Assembly: GCF_048269565.1 (NCBI RefSeq)
Contig: NZ_JBLXIK010000005.1
Coordinates: forward strand, 124,001-188,000
Length of the DNA stretch: 64,000 bases
Direction: 5' to 3'
Source: Maricaulis sp048269565
GTDB taxonomy: Bacteria > Pseudomonadota > Alphaproteobacteria > Caulobacterales > Maricaulaceae
In this document: piece after piece, positions 44,929 to 53,204 of the stretch
Layout of the letters: every line of letters begins with the position of its first letter
Position numbering within the stretch: the stretch's first letter is position 1
The notes under the pieces: model-generated
Told to the model about the DNA's origin: nothing
The model's input: only the letters and a program-made list of their open reading frames with translations
The model's database searches: none
Program-made: the position numbers and the translations under genes

Positions 44929-45602
44929 GAGACCGGCGGCGACACCGGCTCGACCAGGCGATAACCAAGGCCGCGAACCGTCTCGATCCGGTCCTGGCCG
45001 ATTTTCTTGCGCAGGCGGCCGACAAAGACCTCGATCGTATTGCTGTCGCGGTCGAAATCCTGGTCATAGATGTGCTCGACCAGCTCGGTGCGCGAGATGA
45101 CGCGATCCTGGTGATGGGCGAGATAGCTCAGCATGCGGAATTCGTGCGAGGTCACCTTGACCGGATCGCCATTGATGAAAACCCGCGCGCCGCGCGTATC
45201 GATCGACAGGCCGCCGCATTCAATCGTCGAGGTCGAATGGCCGGCCGCGCGCCGGGTCAGGGCCCGCAGGCGCGCCAGCAATTCCTCGGTATGGAAAGGC
45301 TTGGTGAGATAGTCATCGGCGCCGGCATCGAAGCCGGCGACCTTTTCACTCCAGCGATCACGCGCCGTCAGGATCAGGACCGGAAAATCGCGGCCGTCAT
45401 TGCGCCAGCGCTCCAGGACGCTGACACCGTCCAGCTTGGGCAGGCCCAGATCGAGCACGACGACATCATAGGGCTCGGTATCACCGAGGAAATGGCCGTC
45501 CTCGCCATCGAGCGCGGTATCGACCGCATAACCGGTATCCTCGAGCGCCCGGCAAAGCTGGCGATTGAGATCCGGATCGTCTTCAATAATCAGAGCGCGC
45601 AT
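44925..45602 (-). CDS. PhoP-type OmpR-family response regulator
   Basis: A 225-residue regulator. The receiver has Glu7-Asp8-Asp9, phospho-acceptor Asp51 (VVLDLGLPKLDG), and Lys in YLTKPFHTEEL. The C-terminal winged helix ends VGRLRKKIGQDRIETVRGLGYRLV. It lies 8 bases after the PepSY gene and overlaps the kinase gene. The direct repeat CTGAAC-N5-CTGAAC upstream of the PepSY gene is a likely target. Confidence 0.93.
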   Translation of the reverse strand: MRALIIEDDPDLNRQLCRALEDTGYAVDTALDGEDGHFLGDTEPYDVVVLDLGLPKLDGVSVLERWRNDGRDFPVLILTARDRWSEKVAGFDAGADDYLTKPFHTEELLARLRALTRRAAGHSTSTIECGGLSIDTRGARVFINGDPVKVTSHEFRMLSYLAHHQDRVISRTELVEHIYDQDFDRDSNTIEVFVGRLRKKIGQDRIETVRGLGYRLVEPVSPPVS

Positions 45603-45610
45603 GACTTCCC

Positions 45611-45952
45611 CTATCGTTCCGACAATATATTACCCGTACGGGCATCTGCCACCACATCAATCCGGCGGCCGTCAGCGGTCAGTATCTTGACGATATAGCG
45701 CGGGGCGCTGCCACCCTCGAGTTCGACGTCAAGCACATCGGCATTCGGATAGCGCTGCCGCACATCACCGATCACCCTGATCGCCGGCACGAGGTTTCCC
45801 TGCTCACGCTGCACCCGGGCTTCACCCGGTGTGTAGCGGTCGCGCATGTCGCGGCCCTGGGCCATTTCCAGGCCTGCCGCGTCTGCGTGCGTCACAGCCG
45901 GCACGCCCAGGGCGGTGAAAGCTGCTGCAATGATGATCAGTGTTCTCAACAT
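45611..45952 (-). CDS. Secreted PepSY-domain protein
   Basis: A 113-residue protein with a signal peptide (about 1-25, AAAFTALGVPAVTHA) and a C-terminal PepSY fold (RYPNADVLDVELEGGSAPRYIVKILTADG...VVADARTGNIL). Such proteins inhibit proteases or act as sensors alongside PhoPQ-type systems. It is the first gene of the PepSY-regulator-kinase operon, 8 bases from the regulator. Confidence 0.87.
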   Translation of the reverse strand: MLRTLIIIAAAFTALGVPAVTHADAAGLEMAQGRDMRDRYTPGEARVQREQGNLVPAIRVIGDVRQRYPNADVLDVELEGGSAPRYIVKILTADGRRIDVVADARTGNILSER

Positions 45953-45976
45953 GGCACTCTATGTGACGCAACGGCC

Positions 45977-45993
45977 CTGAACCCGGGCTGAAC
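45977..45993. promoter_or_regulatory. Direct repeat CTGAAC-N5-CTGAAC upstream of the PepSY operon
   Basis: Two copies of CTGAAC, starting at 45977 and 45988, have an exact 11-base period. The site is 25-41 bases before the PepSY start codon, in promoter position. OmpR-family regulators bind such repeats, and one is encoded as the second gene of the operon. Confidence 0.6.
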
Positions 45994-46021
45994 GACTCCC
46001 TAATCCTGCACTCATTCGCAG

Positions 46022-46912
46022 CTACAGACCCTTGCGCGGATCATAGGCCTGAGCCGGCGCCCACGTCTCGAGAAAAGCACGCAGCGCCTCGTCACGCGGC
46101 GGCAGGGCCACGACCAGTTTGACGATCTGGTCTCCACGCTTGCCCTTGCCACTCGCAAAACCCTTGCCGCGCAGGCGCAACAGGCTGCCGCTACTCGAGC
46201 CGGCGGGCACCTGCAGGTCGACCGGGCCATCAATGGTCGGCACGCGCACCTTCGCGCCGAGCACGGCTTCCTTGAGGCTGACAGGCAATTCGAGCCGGAC
46301 ATCATCGCCATCGCGGGAAAAATGCCGGTGTTCGGCGATCCGGATCTCGATCAGTGCATCGCCGGGCGCACCGCCCATCGCCGACGGTTCGCCCTGGCCA
46401 CGCAGTCGCAGCACCTGGCCATCGGCCGCACCGGAGGGCACCGCAACCTCGACCGCCCGTCCGCCCGGCAGGGTGACGCGGTGCTTGCCGCCACTGGCCG
46501 CCGCGAGGAAATCAATCGTCAGCGTCTGGCGCACATCGGCTCCCTTGCGTGGTGCTTCGCGGGTCTGGGTCCCGAAATCGGTAAACAGATCGGAGAAAAT
46601 ATCGTCGAAGCCGCGATTATTCTGCCGCGTCTGACGGAAATTGAACGGACCGCGCGCGCCGCCGCCCATGCCCGCACCCATGCCGGCGCCCGGTCCGAAA
46701 CCGGCGCGTTGGCCGGCATCGTATTCGGCGCGCAATTTCGGGTCCGACAGCGTCTTGAAGGCCTGGGAGACCTTCTTGAACCGCTCTTCGGCCGCCTTGT
46801 TGCCGGGATTGGCATCGGGGTGCAGTTCCTTGGCCAACTTGCGATAGGCCTTGCGGATCTCGTCCGCTGTCGCCGTCTTCGCCACACCGAGGATTTTATA
46901 AGGATCGTCCAT
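46022..46912 (-). CDS. J-domain co-chaperone (DnaJ class B / CbpA type)
   Basis: A 296-residue protein that stimulates DnaK. The J domain (about 1-68) has the HPD motif (31-33) in ELHPDANPGN. A glycine-rich linker (GPGAGMGAGMGGG) follows, then the DnaJ C-terminal substrate domain (about 120-290) with repeated GxLxRLRGKG-type strands. There is no zinc-finger domain, which separates it from DnaJ proper. I placed the start at the ATG reading MDDPYKILG; a GTG two codons earlier is open. Confidence 0.92.
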   Translation of the reverse strand: MDDPYKILGVAKTATADEIRKAYRKLAKELHPDANPGNKAAEERFKKVSQAFKTLSDPKLRAEYDAGQRAGFGPGAGMGAGMGGGARGPFNFRQTRQNNRGFDDIFSDLFTDFGTQTREAPRKGADVRQTLTIDFLAAASGGKHRVTLPGGRAVEVAVPSGAADGQVLRLRGQGEPSAMGGAPGDALIEIRIAEHRHFSRDGDDVRLELPVSLKEAVLGAKVRVPTIDGPVDLQVPAGSSSGSLLRLRGKGFASGKGKRGDQIVKLVVALPPRDEALRAFLETWAPAQAYDPRKGL

Positions 46913-47057
46913 GCCCACGCCATCAGCTCAATTCAGCGTTCATGTAAGGGGCTTTGCCGCCAATCGCAAAGCATCGCTCACAGGGCGGCGCCAGGCTGGC
47001 CATGCCGAGTGCGTGTGCAGATCACCCGGACACAGGACAGACAGCTGCAATGACGCG

Positions 47058-47543
47058 CTATTGAGCCGCCAGTGCCTTGCCGAGAGTTTCGTTCATGGCC
47101 TTGATGAATACCGCTTGCTCAATGATCGAGGCGTCAACATCGCCCTTGTCGTGAAGCCAGAGCGCCACCTCGTGCCAGTCATAGAGCGGGCTGTTGGTAG
47201 TGAAGCGTGCAATCGGGCGGGGAAAGCCTGAACCTCGCTTGCCCTGGGCGTAGAGCGACGGTGCCGCCCGCGACAGGCCGGCCCGCTCCGCGATCTCCGC
47301 GAGGCTGACCAGACAATCGGGCTCGATACGCTCAACCCGGGCGCCCGCTTCACGGACCTGGGCGATCGCAGAGGTGACGGCGTCTTCGAACGAGGCGGCC
47401 GTCCTGCAGAATGCCAGGACAAAAACGCCGCGTGTGAAGGCAATCGTGGCGTCATCGCACCCGGCTTCGAAGAAGCGGTCGATCGCGGTATCGCTATCGG
47501 GCTCCAACCCGGATGCGATAATGGAAAACTCGAATTCAGCCAT
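47058..47543 (-). CDS. HTH-containing partner protein, putative antitoxin
   Basis: A 161-residue protein. The N-terminal half (about 1-85) is an alpha/beta domain (FEFSIIASGLEPD...FFEAGCDDATIAFTRG). The C-terminal half holds a helix-turn-helix (SLAEIAERAGLSRAAPSLYAQGKRG) followed by FPRPIARFT and a W/L-rich end. The start overlaps the preceding small gene by 8 bases and has a GGGAGG site 5 bases upstream. The pair resembles recurring two-gene units seen in actinobacteria and proteobacteria in which this protein accompanies a small HicA-like partner. An antitoxin/repressor role is inferred. Confidence 0.65.
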   Translation of the reverse strand: MAEFEFSIIASGLEPDSDTAIDRFFEAGCDDATIAFTRGVFVLAFCRTAASFEDAVTSAIAQVREAGARVERIEPDCLVSLAEIAERAGLSRAAPSLYAQGKRGSGFPRPIARFTTNSPLYDWHEVALWLHDKGDVDASIIEQAVFIKAMNETLGKALAAQ

Positions 47544-47790
47544 CGCCGCCTCCCTGATCCATGTGCCCGCATTTGCGGCCCGCTCGCCGGATTTCGCGGG
47601 CGTGATGTTCCGGCACCCGCGGCGTCGACCAGACATAGAGCGTGCAGCCGGTCGCGTCGTGCTGCGGGCAGCGCAACTTGCCCCAGGCATGCGCGCTCTT
47701 GCCGCTTGCCTCATAGCGCCATCCAAGGGCGACCAGTTCGGCAATCGCCACTTCGATAGCCTTGTCCGGGTGACGCGGCCGCCGGGCCAT
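47536..47790 (-). CDS. Small HicA-like protein, putative toxin
   Basis: An 84-residue protein starting MARRPRHPDKAIEVAI, with GGATGGAG before the ATG. The central part (ELVALGWRYEASGKSAHAWGKLRC) has the conserved GKSAHAWG stretch that could provide a catalytic His, in the style of the HicA double-stranded-RNA-binding fold. It is followed by CPQHDATGCTLYVWSTPRVPEHHAREIRR. It precedes and overlaps the HTH gene, as is common for toxin genes of the HicA type. Toxicity is not established. Confidence 0.6.
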   Translation of the reverse strand: MARRPRHPDKAIEVAIAELVALGWRYEASGKSAHAWGKLRCPQHDATGCTLYVWSTPRVPEHHAREIRRAGRKCGHMDQGGGDG

Positions 47791-47815
47791 GGCTCCATCC
47801 ATAAATGCGCGCACC

Positions 47816-47831
47816 GTTAACAACTGTCAAC
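47816..47831 (-). promoter_or_regulatory. Promoter candidate of the putative toxin-antitoxin unit
   Basis: On the minus strand TTGACA, a perfect -35 hexamer, is followed 17 bases later by an AT-rich stretch (CATTTATGG) just before the toxin start. The -35 overlaps GTTGACAGTTGTTAAC, an imperfect repeat that could bind the HTH partner. The -10 match is weak, so the assignment is tentative. Confidence 0.4.
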
Positions 47832-47856
47832 ATGCGGCCGCCCGAATTTCCATTGC

Positions 47857-47877
47857 GTGTATTATTTCACAATACAC
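47857..47877. promoter_or_regulatory. 21-base palindromic site GTGTATT-N7-AATACAC
   Basis: The two 7-base arms are perfect inverted copies with a 7-base AT-rich centre. The site lies 30 bases downstream of the g15 stop and 67 bases before the toxin-like gene. It has the form of a dimeric repressor operator. A short transcript hairpin ending g15 is the alternative, but no T-run follows. Confidence 0.5.
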
Positions 47878-47906
47878 CTGTTGGAGGCTTTTGCCATGCC
47901 CGCGCG

Positions 47907-50900
47907 TCAAAGCGGCAGGCTGCAGCGGGCCGGACGGCCCGGGCCGGTGCGGGCTGAAATCTGGGCGATGCGGAGTTCGAGCGTCGCCGGCACCGCGCCC
48001 AGCCGCGTGACCAGATCGGCCTCGCTGATCGACCATGCGCTGGCCATCACCGTCTCACTGTGCACGACCACCGCGCCATCGAGCAATTCGATCTGCCAGG
48101 CCTCGGCGTCCTCGCCGAGCGGGACATCGGCGGCGCGCCAGTCATCGCCGCCGATGCGGGTGCGGCGGGTCCAGCTGACACTCACCACGCCGCCGGCGTG
48201 ATCTGCGGTCACATGCACCGGCGCGAAGGGCCACAGATCGCGATCCTCGCCGGTGACACTGATTTCGGCGGCCTGGCCATCATCGGCCGCCCGCCCGGAA
48301 GCGACGGCGCGCATTGCCACAGGATTGCCAATCTCCGCCTCCAGCAATGGCAACACCGCCAGCGCCTCATCGAGCACGACACAGACGGCGCCCGCCATCG
48401 CCCCGGTCGCCAGCGTCCCGCCCTGCCCGCGCAGCAGGCCGGTCAGGCGATAGCGGCGCTCGGCGACCAGTTCGGCATTGGCGAATTGCAGCACTTCCCA
48501 GTCGCCATCGCCCAGCGAAACCGCCAGCCGGTTGGCGCGATTGAGCACCGCCTCGCGCGACAGGCTCGCCAGTTCACCGCCGGACAGCTCGACCTCCAGA
48601 CTCGCCGCCTCGTCCCAATAGCCGACGGGGCCGGCAGCCAGATCCAGGAGCAATGCCCCGATCCGTGCCGGGCGGCGCAGCTGGCAACGCCGCTCCCAGC
48701 CGCCCTCTCCCGTCTCGCAATACACATCCAGCGCGCCGGGCCAGGGCTCGGCAAAACCGGCGACGAGCACACCGCCGCGCGGCCCCGTCTCGCGGCCATC
48801 GAGCGGCAGGTCGAGTGCGATCACTTGCGGCCGGGCGGGCGGTTGCAGCGGCGCGCCCGTCACCCCGCCCGCACTGCCCTGCCAGACCCCGGAACGCAGG
48901 CGCGGCGGCCGCAGACCGGCTTGCCGCGAGGCACCGCCATCGAGTGTCTCGGCGCGCCAGACCTCGCCATCAAGGCTCACCGCGTCACCCGCCTCCAGCG
49001 CCAGCCGCGAGGGCGGCAGATGCAGGCCCAGCTGCGCCGGCCGCGCCTCGATCTCGGCCAGGGCGTCGATACACCAGCTGCGCGCCAGATGCGGATCGGC
49101 CAAGACCGGTGCCGAACGGGCCAGACTCTGCACCGTCTCGAACAGGCCGCGCGCGACGGCGTGGCCGGGCCGGTATTCGGCCGTATCATCAATGAAATCG
49201 AGGCTGAGTTCGCGCGGCAAATCGAACACCGGCGGATCGATGCGCTCGAGCGCCGGGCCACGGGCTGGCTGCACCGGTTCGACGAGATTGAGCCTTGCCA
49301 TTGCCGTGCCGGCCGAGGCGAAAAACAAGCCCGCGGCGCGCGGCAGGGCATCAATGCCGAGCACCTCGATCAAGGGTTCCAGCGCCGCGCGCGCCGTCAC
49401 CGGCTGCGGCAGGACATAGCCCGCGACCAGATCATCGACGGCGGCGACATCGAACTCGGCCAGACCCGCCGCCGCGCAGACCTCGGCGATGATCGCGGCG
49501 ACCGGCACCAGACCGGCGCGGCCATTGAGCCAATGCCCCAGCGTCCAGTTGGTGCCATCGGACCAGATATCGCTGCGGGCGGGAAAGTCCGGCCAGGGCC
49601 GCGCGTCCCAGGCCCAGACATGGATCAGACCAGGCGCCAGCATCGCCTCGCCATAAACGGCAGAGACCGGATTGGCCGCCACATCGCCGGACCAGTGCGC
49701 CAGCAGCGCTTCGAGATAGCGCCGCTGCACCAGATCATCGCGCGAGCCGTCGGAAAACCAGGGCAGATGGCTTTCCGAGCTTTTCGGATCAACGAAGACA
49801 TTGGGCTGGTTGGAGCCCTTGTCGACGGCAGGACAGCCCACTTCCGTCAGCCAGATCGGCTTGGATTGCGGCACCCAGCCGGTCGGCGTTTCCGAGCGCA
49901 CACCACCGGGCCGGTCATGATGCGACTGGCTCCACCAGCTCACCAGGTCCTTGCTGCGCCAGATCCAGGCCTCGTCATGGGCACCATCACTGATCGGTGT
50001 GCGGATCTGGGCCGTGCGATCCGCTTCGGAGGCGTAATACCAGTCGAAGCCCTCGCCCGCCGTCAGGTTGGAGGCGAGATAATCGCGGTCATGCGGACCG
50101 GTCGCGAGCGCAGCATCCAGCTCACCGGGGGAGCCGCGCCAGTCCGACAGCGGCACATACCAGTCGATCGCCACGGCATCGATCTCACCATCGCTCCAGA
50201 GCGGGTCGAGATGGAAGAGTTTGCCGCCGCCGCCGGGCTGGTGGCCGGAATATTCGGTCCAGTCGGCGGCATAGGAGATCCGCGTCGCCGGCCCCAGCAA
50301 GACCCGCGCCTCGCCGGCGAGGGTGCGCAGCGCCGTCACCGCCGGATAGCTGCCGCCGGTGCCGCGCACCACGGTCAAGGCCGCCAGTTCCGAGCCGATC
50401 AGGAAGCCGTCCACCCCGCCGGCCGCCCGGGCCAGCGCGGCGCAATGCAGGATGAAGCGGTTGAGCCCCCATTCGGCCGGCCCGGAATAGCTCACGCCGC
50501 CGCCGGTGACGGTATAATCGCTCGCCGATGCCGTGCCGAAAAAGTCCGCAACCTGCATCGCAGCCGCTGCGCTGTCATCAACCGTACCGGCCTCGCCCGG
50601 CGCCGGATGGCAGCTGATGCGCCCGCGCCAGGGGAAGGCCGCCTGTTCGGCTGCGCCCCACGGGTCGGGCAGGCCATTGCCGGCCGGAATATCCATCAGG
50701 ATGAAGGGGTAGAGCGTGACGGCAAAGCCGCGCGCTTTCAGTTCACCAATGGCGGCGATGATGCTGGCATCGTCGGGCGTGCCGCCATAGACGGGTCGGC
50801 CATCGGCGCCGCTGATCAGATATGCGCTGGCGCGGTCCTCGCCCGCCACCGACCAGACCAGGGGCCGTGTGAGCTTGTCGCGCGTCTCGACACCGGGGCG

Positions 50901-51737
50901 GATCTGGCAAACGCCGCAGCGCAGATCATCGCCGAACCAGGAGAGCACCAGCTGCACCGAGCGGCAATTGGGCAGATCGCGTTCCAGATCATCAATCGCG
51001 GCAATAAAATCGGTGATGCCGCGGCTATTATTACAATTCTCGGCTACCTCCCGTCCCGGTCCAAGCACACGCATCACCGCCTCGGGCGCATAGGCAAATT
51101 CGCCCGAACCGGGGATGAGATTGACGCCGGCGATCCGGTCCTCCAGCTGCACGCCATCGCGCACGGGCCGGAAGACCTCGAAGGAGAGATTGGGGATGCG
51201 ATGGCCGAACTCATCAAGCGGCAAATCCTCGAACACGACATAGGCCGTGCCGCGAAAGCCGGGCGCATCGCCGCCCTCGATGGTCTCGATCAGCGCATCG
51301 GGCATTTGCGTCTCGCTGCCCGGATAGACCCGCATCGCCAGACCGGAGGTGTCGAGCAGCGCCCCATTGGCCCAGACGCGGCCAATACCGGCAATCTCGC
51401 CCTCACAAAGCCCGACCGCGAAACTGATCGAATAGCTGTAATCGACCTGGCTCGGCCCGCCGCCCTTGCCGCCGCTCGATGTCTTGACGGCGTGTTCCAG
51501 ATAGCGCGACGCCCAGATCACCTGGCCGGCGATGCGCGCCCGGCCCCAGATACGCGCCATGGCCGCGCCATCGGTCGAGGTCTGGATCGGGATTTCCGGC
51601 AGGCGCGGGCCTTCGCGGCGTGGCCCGCCGATCAGGGCGTTGACCGCGAGATTAGCCGCCGCATTGGCCAGCGCCGGGCCGGCCGCCTGCAGCGTCGACA
51701 GCGCCGCGCGCCCGGCCGTCATCACCAGCTGGCCCAT
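47907..51737 (-). CDS. GTA g15 tail tip / receptor-interacting megatron protein
   Basis: A 1276-residue protein equivalent to GTA g15, the large baseplate hub that in Rhodobacter attaches particles to recipients. The N-terminal part has VDYSYSISFAVGLCEGEIAGIGRVWANG, typical of phage tail-tip proteins. A glycosidase-like TIM-barrel region with IHVWAWDARPWPDFP and WLTEVGCPAVDKGSNQPN follows (about 350-760). The C-terminal half is beta-rich. Its ATG shares a base with the g14 stop (TGATG), fixing the start. It is the last gene of the head-tail cluster. Confidence 0.92.
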   Translation of the reverse strand: MGQLVMTAGRAALSTLQAAGPALANAAANLAVNALIGGPRREGPRLPEIPIQTSTDGAAMARIWGRARIAGQVIWASRYLEHAVKTSSGGKGGGPSQVDYSYSISFAVGLCEGEIAGIGRVWANGALLDTSGLAMRVYPGSETQMPDALIETIEGGDAPGFRGTAYVVFEDLPLDEFGHRIPNLSFEVFRPVRDGVQLEDRIAGVNLIPGSGEFAYAPEAVMRVLGPGREVAENCNNSRGITDFIAAIDDLERDLPNCRSVQLVLSWFGDDLRCGVCQIRPGVETRDKLTRPLVWSVAGEDRASAYLISGADGRPVYGGTPDDASIIAAIGELKARGFAVTLYPFILMDIPAGNGLPDPWGAAEQAAFPWRGRISCHPAPGEAGTVDDSAAAAMQVADFFGTASASDYTVTGGGVSYSGPAEWGLNRFILHCAALARAAGGVDGFLIGSELAALTVVRGTGGSYPAVTALRTLAGEARVLLGPATRISYAADWTEYSGHQPGGGGKLFHLDPLWSDGEIDAVAIDWYVPLSDWRGSPGELDAALATGPHDRDYLASNLTAGEGFDWYYASEADRTAQIRTPISDGAHDEAWIWRSKDLVSWWSQSHHDRPGGVRSETPTGWVPQSKPIWLTEVGCPAVDKGSNQPNVFVDPKSSESHLPWFSDGSRDDLVQRRYLEALLAHWSGDVAANPVSAVYGEAMLAPGLIHVWAWDARPWPDFPARSDIWSDGTNWTLGHWLNGRAGLVPVAAIIAEVCAAAGLAEFDVAAVDDLVAGYVLPQPVTARAALEPLIEVLGIDALPRAAGLFFASAGTAMARLNLVEPVQPARGPALERIDPPVFDLPRELSLDFIDDTAEYRPGHAVARGLFETVQSLARSAPVLADPHLARSWCIDALAEIEARPAQLGLHLPPSRLALEAGDAVSLDGEVWRAETLDGGASRQAGLRPPRLRSGVWQGSAGGVTGAPLQPPARPQVIALDLPLDGRETGPRGGVLVAGFAEPWPGALDVYCETGEGGWERRCQLRRPARIGALLLDLAAGPVGYWDEAASLEVELSGGELASLSREAVLNRANRLAVSLGDGDWEVLQFANAELVAERRYRLTGLLRGQGGTLATGAMAGAVCVVLDEALAVLPLLEAEIGNPVAMRAVASGRAADDGQAAEISVTGEDRDLWPFAPVHVTADHAGGVVSVSWTRRTRIGGDDWRAADVPLGEDAEAWQIELLDGAVVVHSETVMASAWSISEADLVTRLGAVPATLELRIAQISARTGPGRPARCSLPL

Positions 51738-52183
51738 CAGCGCGCGCCTTGCGGGAAGGCGAAAGCAGCCACCAGCCGCCGCTGCCACCAGTGCGATAGC
51801 GAGGTCTCGGCGACGGCACGGCCCCAATAGGCATGGATGATCCCGGTCGGACCGGCCGCGATGGCGCAATGCTTGGCCGGGCCCTTGAGCTCGGGCCGGA
51901 ACAGCAGCAGATCGCCGGGTTTGACCTTGCGGATGTCGATCTCGACCAGATGCCGCTGCGCCGCCTCGAGCAGGCTCTCGCCGCCATTTCGCTCGGCCCA
52001 GTCGGGCGTATAGGGCGGCAGGCCTTCCGGCTCGGTGCCATAAATGGCGCGCCAGATGCCACGCACCAGGCCGAGGCAGTCACAGCCGGCGCCGAGGCAA
52101 CTCGCCTGGTGGCGATAGGGCGTGCCGATCCAGCGCCGCGCCTCGCTGAGGACGCGGCTGCGCATATTCATTGTCCGTTTCAT
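51737..52183 (-). CDS. GTA g14 NlpC/P60 peptidase
   Basis: A 148-residue cell-wall peptidase of the NlpC/P60 type, likely helping the particle cross the recipient envelope. Active-site Cys36 lies in CDCLGLVRGIW and His105 in AKHCAIAAG. It overlaps g13 by ATGA and g15 by TGATG. Equivalent to GTA g14 by position and content. Confidence 0.93.
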   Translation of the reverse strand: MKRTMNMRSRVLSEARRWIGTPYRHQASCLGAGCDCLGLVRGIWRAIYGTEPEGLPPYTPDWAERNGGESLLEAAQRHLVEIDIRKVKPGDLLLFRPELKGPAKHCAIAAGPTGIIHAYWGRAVAETSLSHWWQRRLVAAFAFPQGAR

Positions 52184-52845
52184 GATGATTGTCCTCTCGA
52201 CCCGCCATCGCGGATCGCCTCGCTGGCGGCCGAGGCCTGCAACACGTCATTGCCGACCATGTGCGGAAAGCCGCGAAAATTGATGATGTTGGCGAAACGC
52301 CCGCCACAGGTGGCCAGGCGCTGATCGCAGCCCGATGCGAAATCGGGATGCTCCGGCGAAACGCCGCACCGCGCATCGCCCAGCGACGCATCACAGCGCC
52401 GCGTGAACACACGCCCCGTCACCCGCTCCAGCCGGTGGGCCAGGCCGAGCAACTCGGCCTCGAAGCGCCCGTCGATACGGCGCACCTCGCCCAGCTCGCC
52501 GGTCGAGACCAGCACCCGCAGCGCCGTGTCCGACCAGTCCACACGCCAGCACTCGACCCGCGCACCGCCCCACAGCCCGGCGGCGAGATCCGCCTCGGTC
52601 AGCACCTCGCTGTCGAGCGCACCGGCAAGATCGCCCTGCGACGGTGCCAGCCCCGGCGCCGCCTCGATATCGGCGCCGCCAAAACCGCTGCCGGCGCGAT
52701 AGACAACGCCATCAAATTCGAGGTCGCGATCATGATCGGTGAAGCCGAACACGGCGTCGTCGCTACGCCTCACGCGCCAGCACCAGGCATGCGTCGTCAC
52801 GCCGGCATCGAGTGATGCCTGCATCGCAGGAGGGATGGAGAGCAT
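52180..52845 (-). CDS. GTA g13 (DUF2163 / BR0599 family) baseplate hub protein
   Basis: A 221-residue protein with the DUF2163 layout: TTHAWCWRVRRSDDAVFGFTDHDRDL near the N-terminus, beta-rich middle, and CDASLGDARCGV with four cysteines near 150, followed by GRFANIINFRGFPHMVGNDVLQ. In Rhodobacter the cysteines ligate an iron-sulfur cluster in the tail hub; here the same cysteines are seen. No clear Shine-Dalgarno precedes the ATG. The gap to g12 is filled by repeats. Confidence 0.9.
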   Translation of the reverse strand: MLSIPPAMQASLDAGVTTHAWCWRVRRSDDAVFGFTDHDRDLEFDGVVYRAGSGFGGADIEAAPGLAPSQGDLAGALDSEVLTEADLAAGLWGGARVECWRVDWSDTALRVLVSTGELGEVRRIDGRFEAELLGLAHRLERVTGRVFTRRCDASLGDARCGVSPEHPDFASGCDQRLATCGGRFANIINFRGFPHMVGNDVLQASAASEAIRDGGSRGQSS

Positions 52846-52870
52846 GGGGTAAAGCTTTCAGGGCTAATAC

Positions 52871-52935
52871 CCTTGTCATCCCTGACGGATGCCCGGACGC
52901 GAAGCGATCCGGGCGCAAGTCCGGGATGACAAGGG
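52871..52935. repeat. Dispersed inverted repeat, short form (family 1)
   Basis: Arms begin CCTTGTCATCCCTGACGG and end CCGGGATGACAAGGG. Longer copies of the same element lie at 61227 and 63476. This copy lacks their inner GGGACCTACCC hairpin. It lies in the g12-g13 gap. Confidence 0.8.
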
Positions 52936-53048
52936 TTTGGTTTTGGAAAGAAAAGTTGAGCCGGAAAATTCAAACCCGCCCTCCTCTTCCTTGATGGAAG
53001 AGGGGCCCCGAAGGGGGCGGAGCTGGTGAAATTCATAGCGCCCAACGC

Positions 53049-53201
53049 CTTCCCTCTCCGCGAGGAGAGGGTGCCCGGAAGGGCGGGTGAGGCGGGCCAT
53101 GGGGACCGTTGAGAACTGGCACTACGCCTGTAATAGCCGGACGGCGGTGTTACCCACCTCATCCGCCCTTCGGGCACCTTCTCCCCGTGGGAGAAGGGGG
53201 C
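53049..53201. repeat. Inverted pair of family-2 hairpin repeats
   Basis: The left copy reads CCCTCTCCGCGAGGAGAGGG then GCGGGTGAGGCGGG. The right copy, in opposite orientation, reads CCTCATCCGCCCTTCGGGCACC then CTTCTCCCCGTGGGAGAAGG. About 55 bases of unrelated sequence separate them. Each copy forms its own hairpin, and the pair can form a larger one. Confidence 0.8.
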
Positions 53202-53204
53202 GCG

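Larger units (their letters stand above)
52846..53204. other. Repeat-filled gap between GTA g13 and g12
   Basis: No gene is supported in these 359 bases, although the neighbouring GTA genes otherwise overlap. The gap holds a short family-1 repeat (52871-52935), a hairpin variant around TCTTCCTTGATGGAAGA (about 52983-53000), and an inverted pair of family-2 repeats (53049-53201). Confidence 0.75.

Noticed and set aside
48060..51830. Plus-strand open frame of 1256 codons antisense to g15
   Set aside because: Composition is arginine/alanine-rich with no domain. The opposite strand encodes a clear tail protein, so this is a codon-bias shadow.
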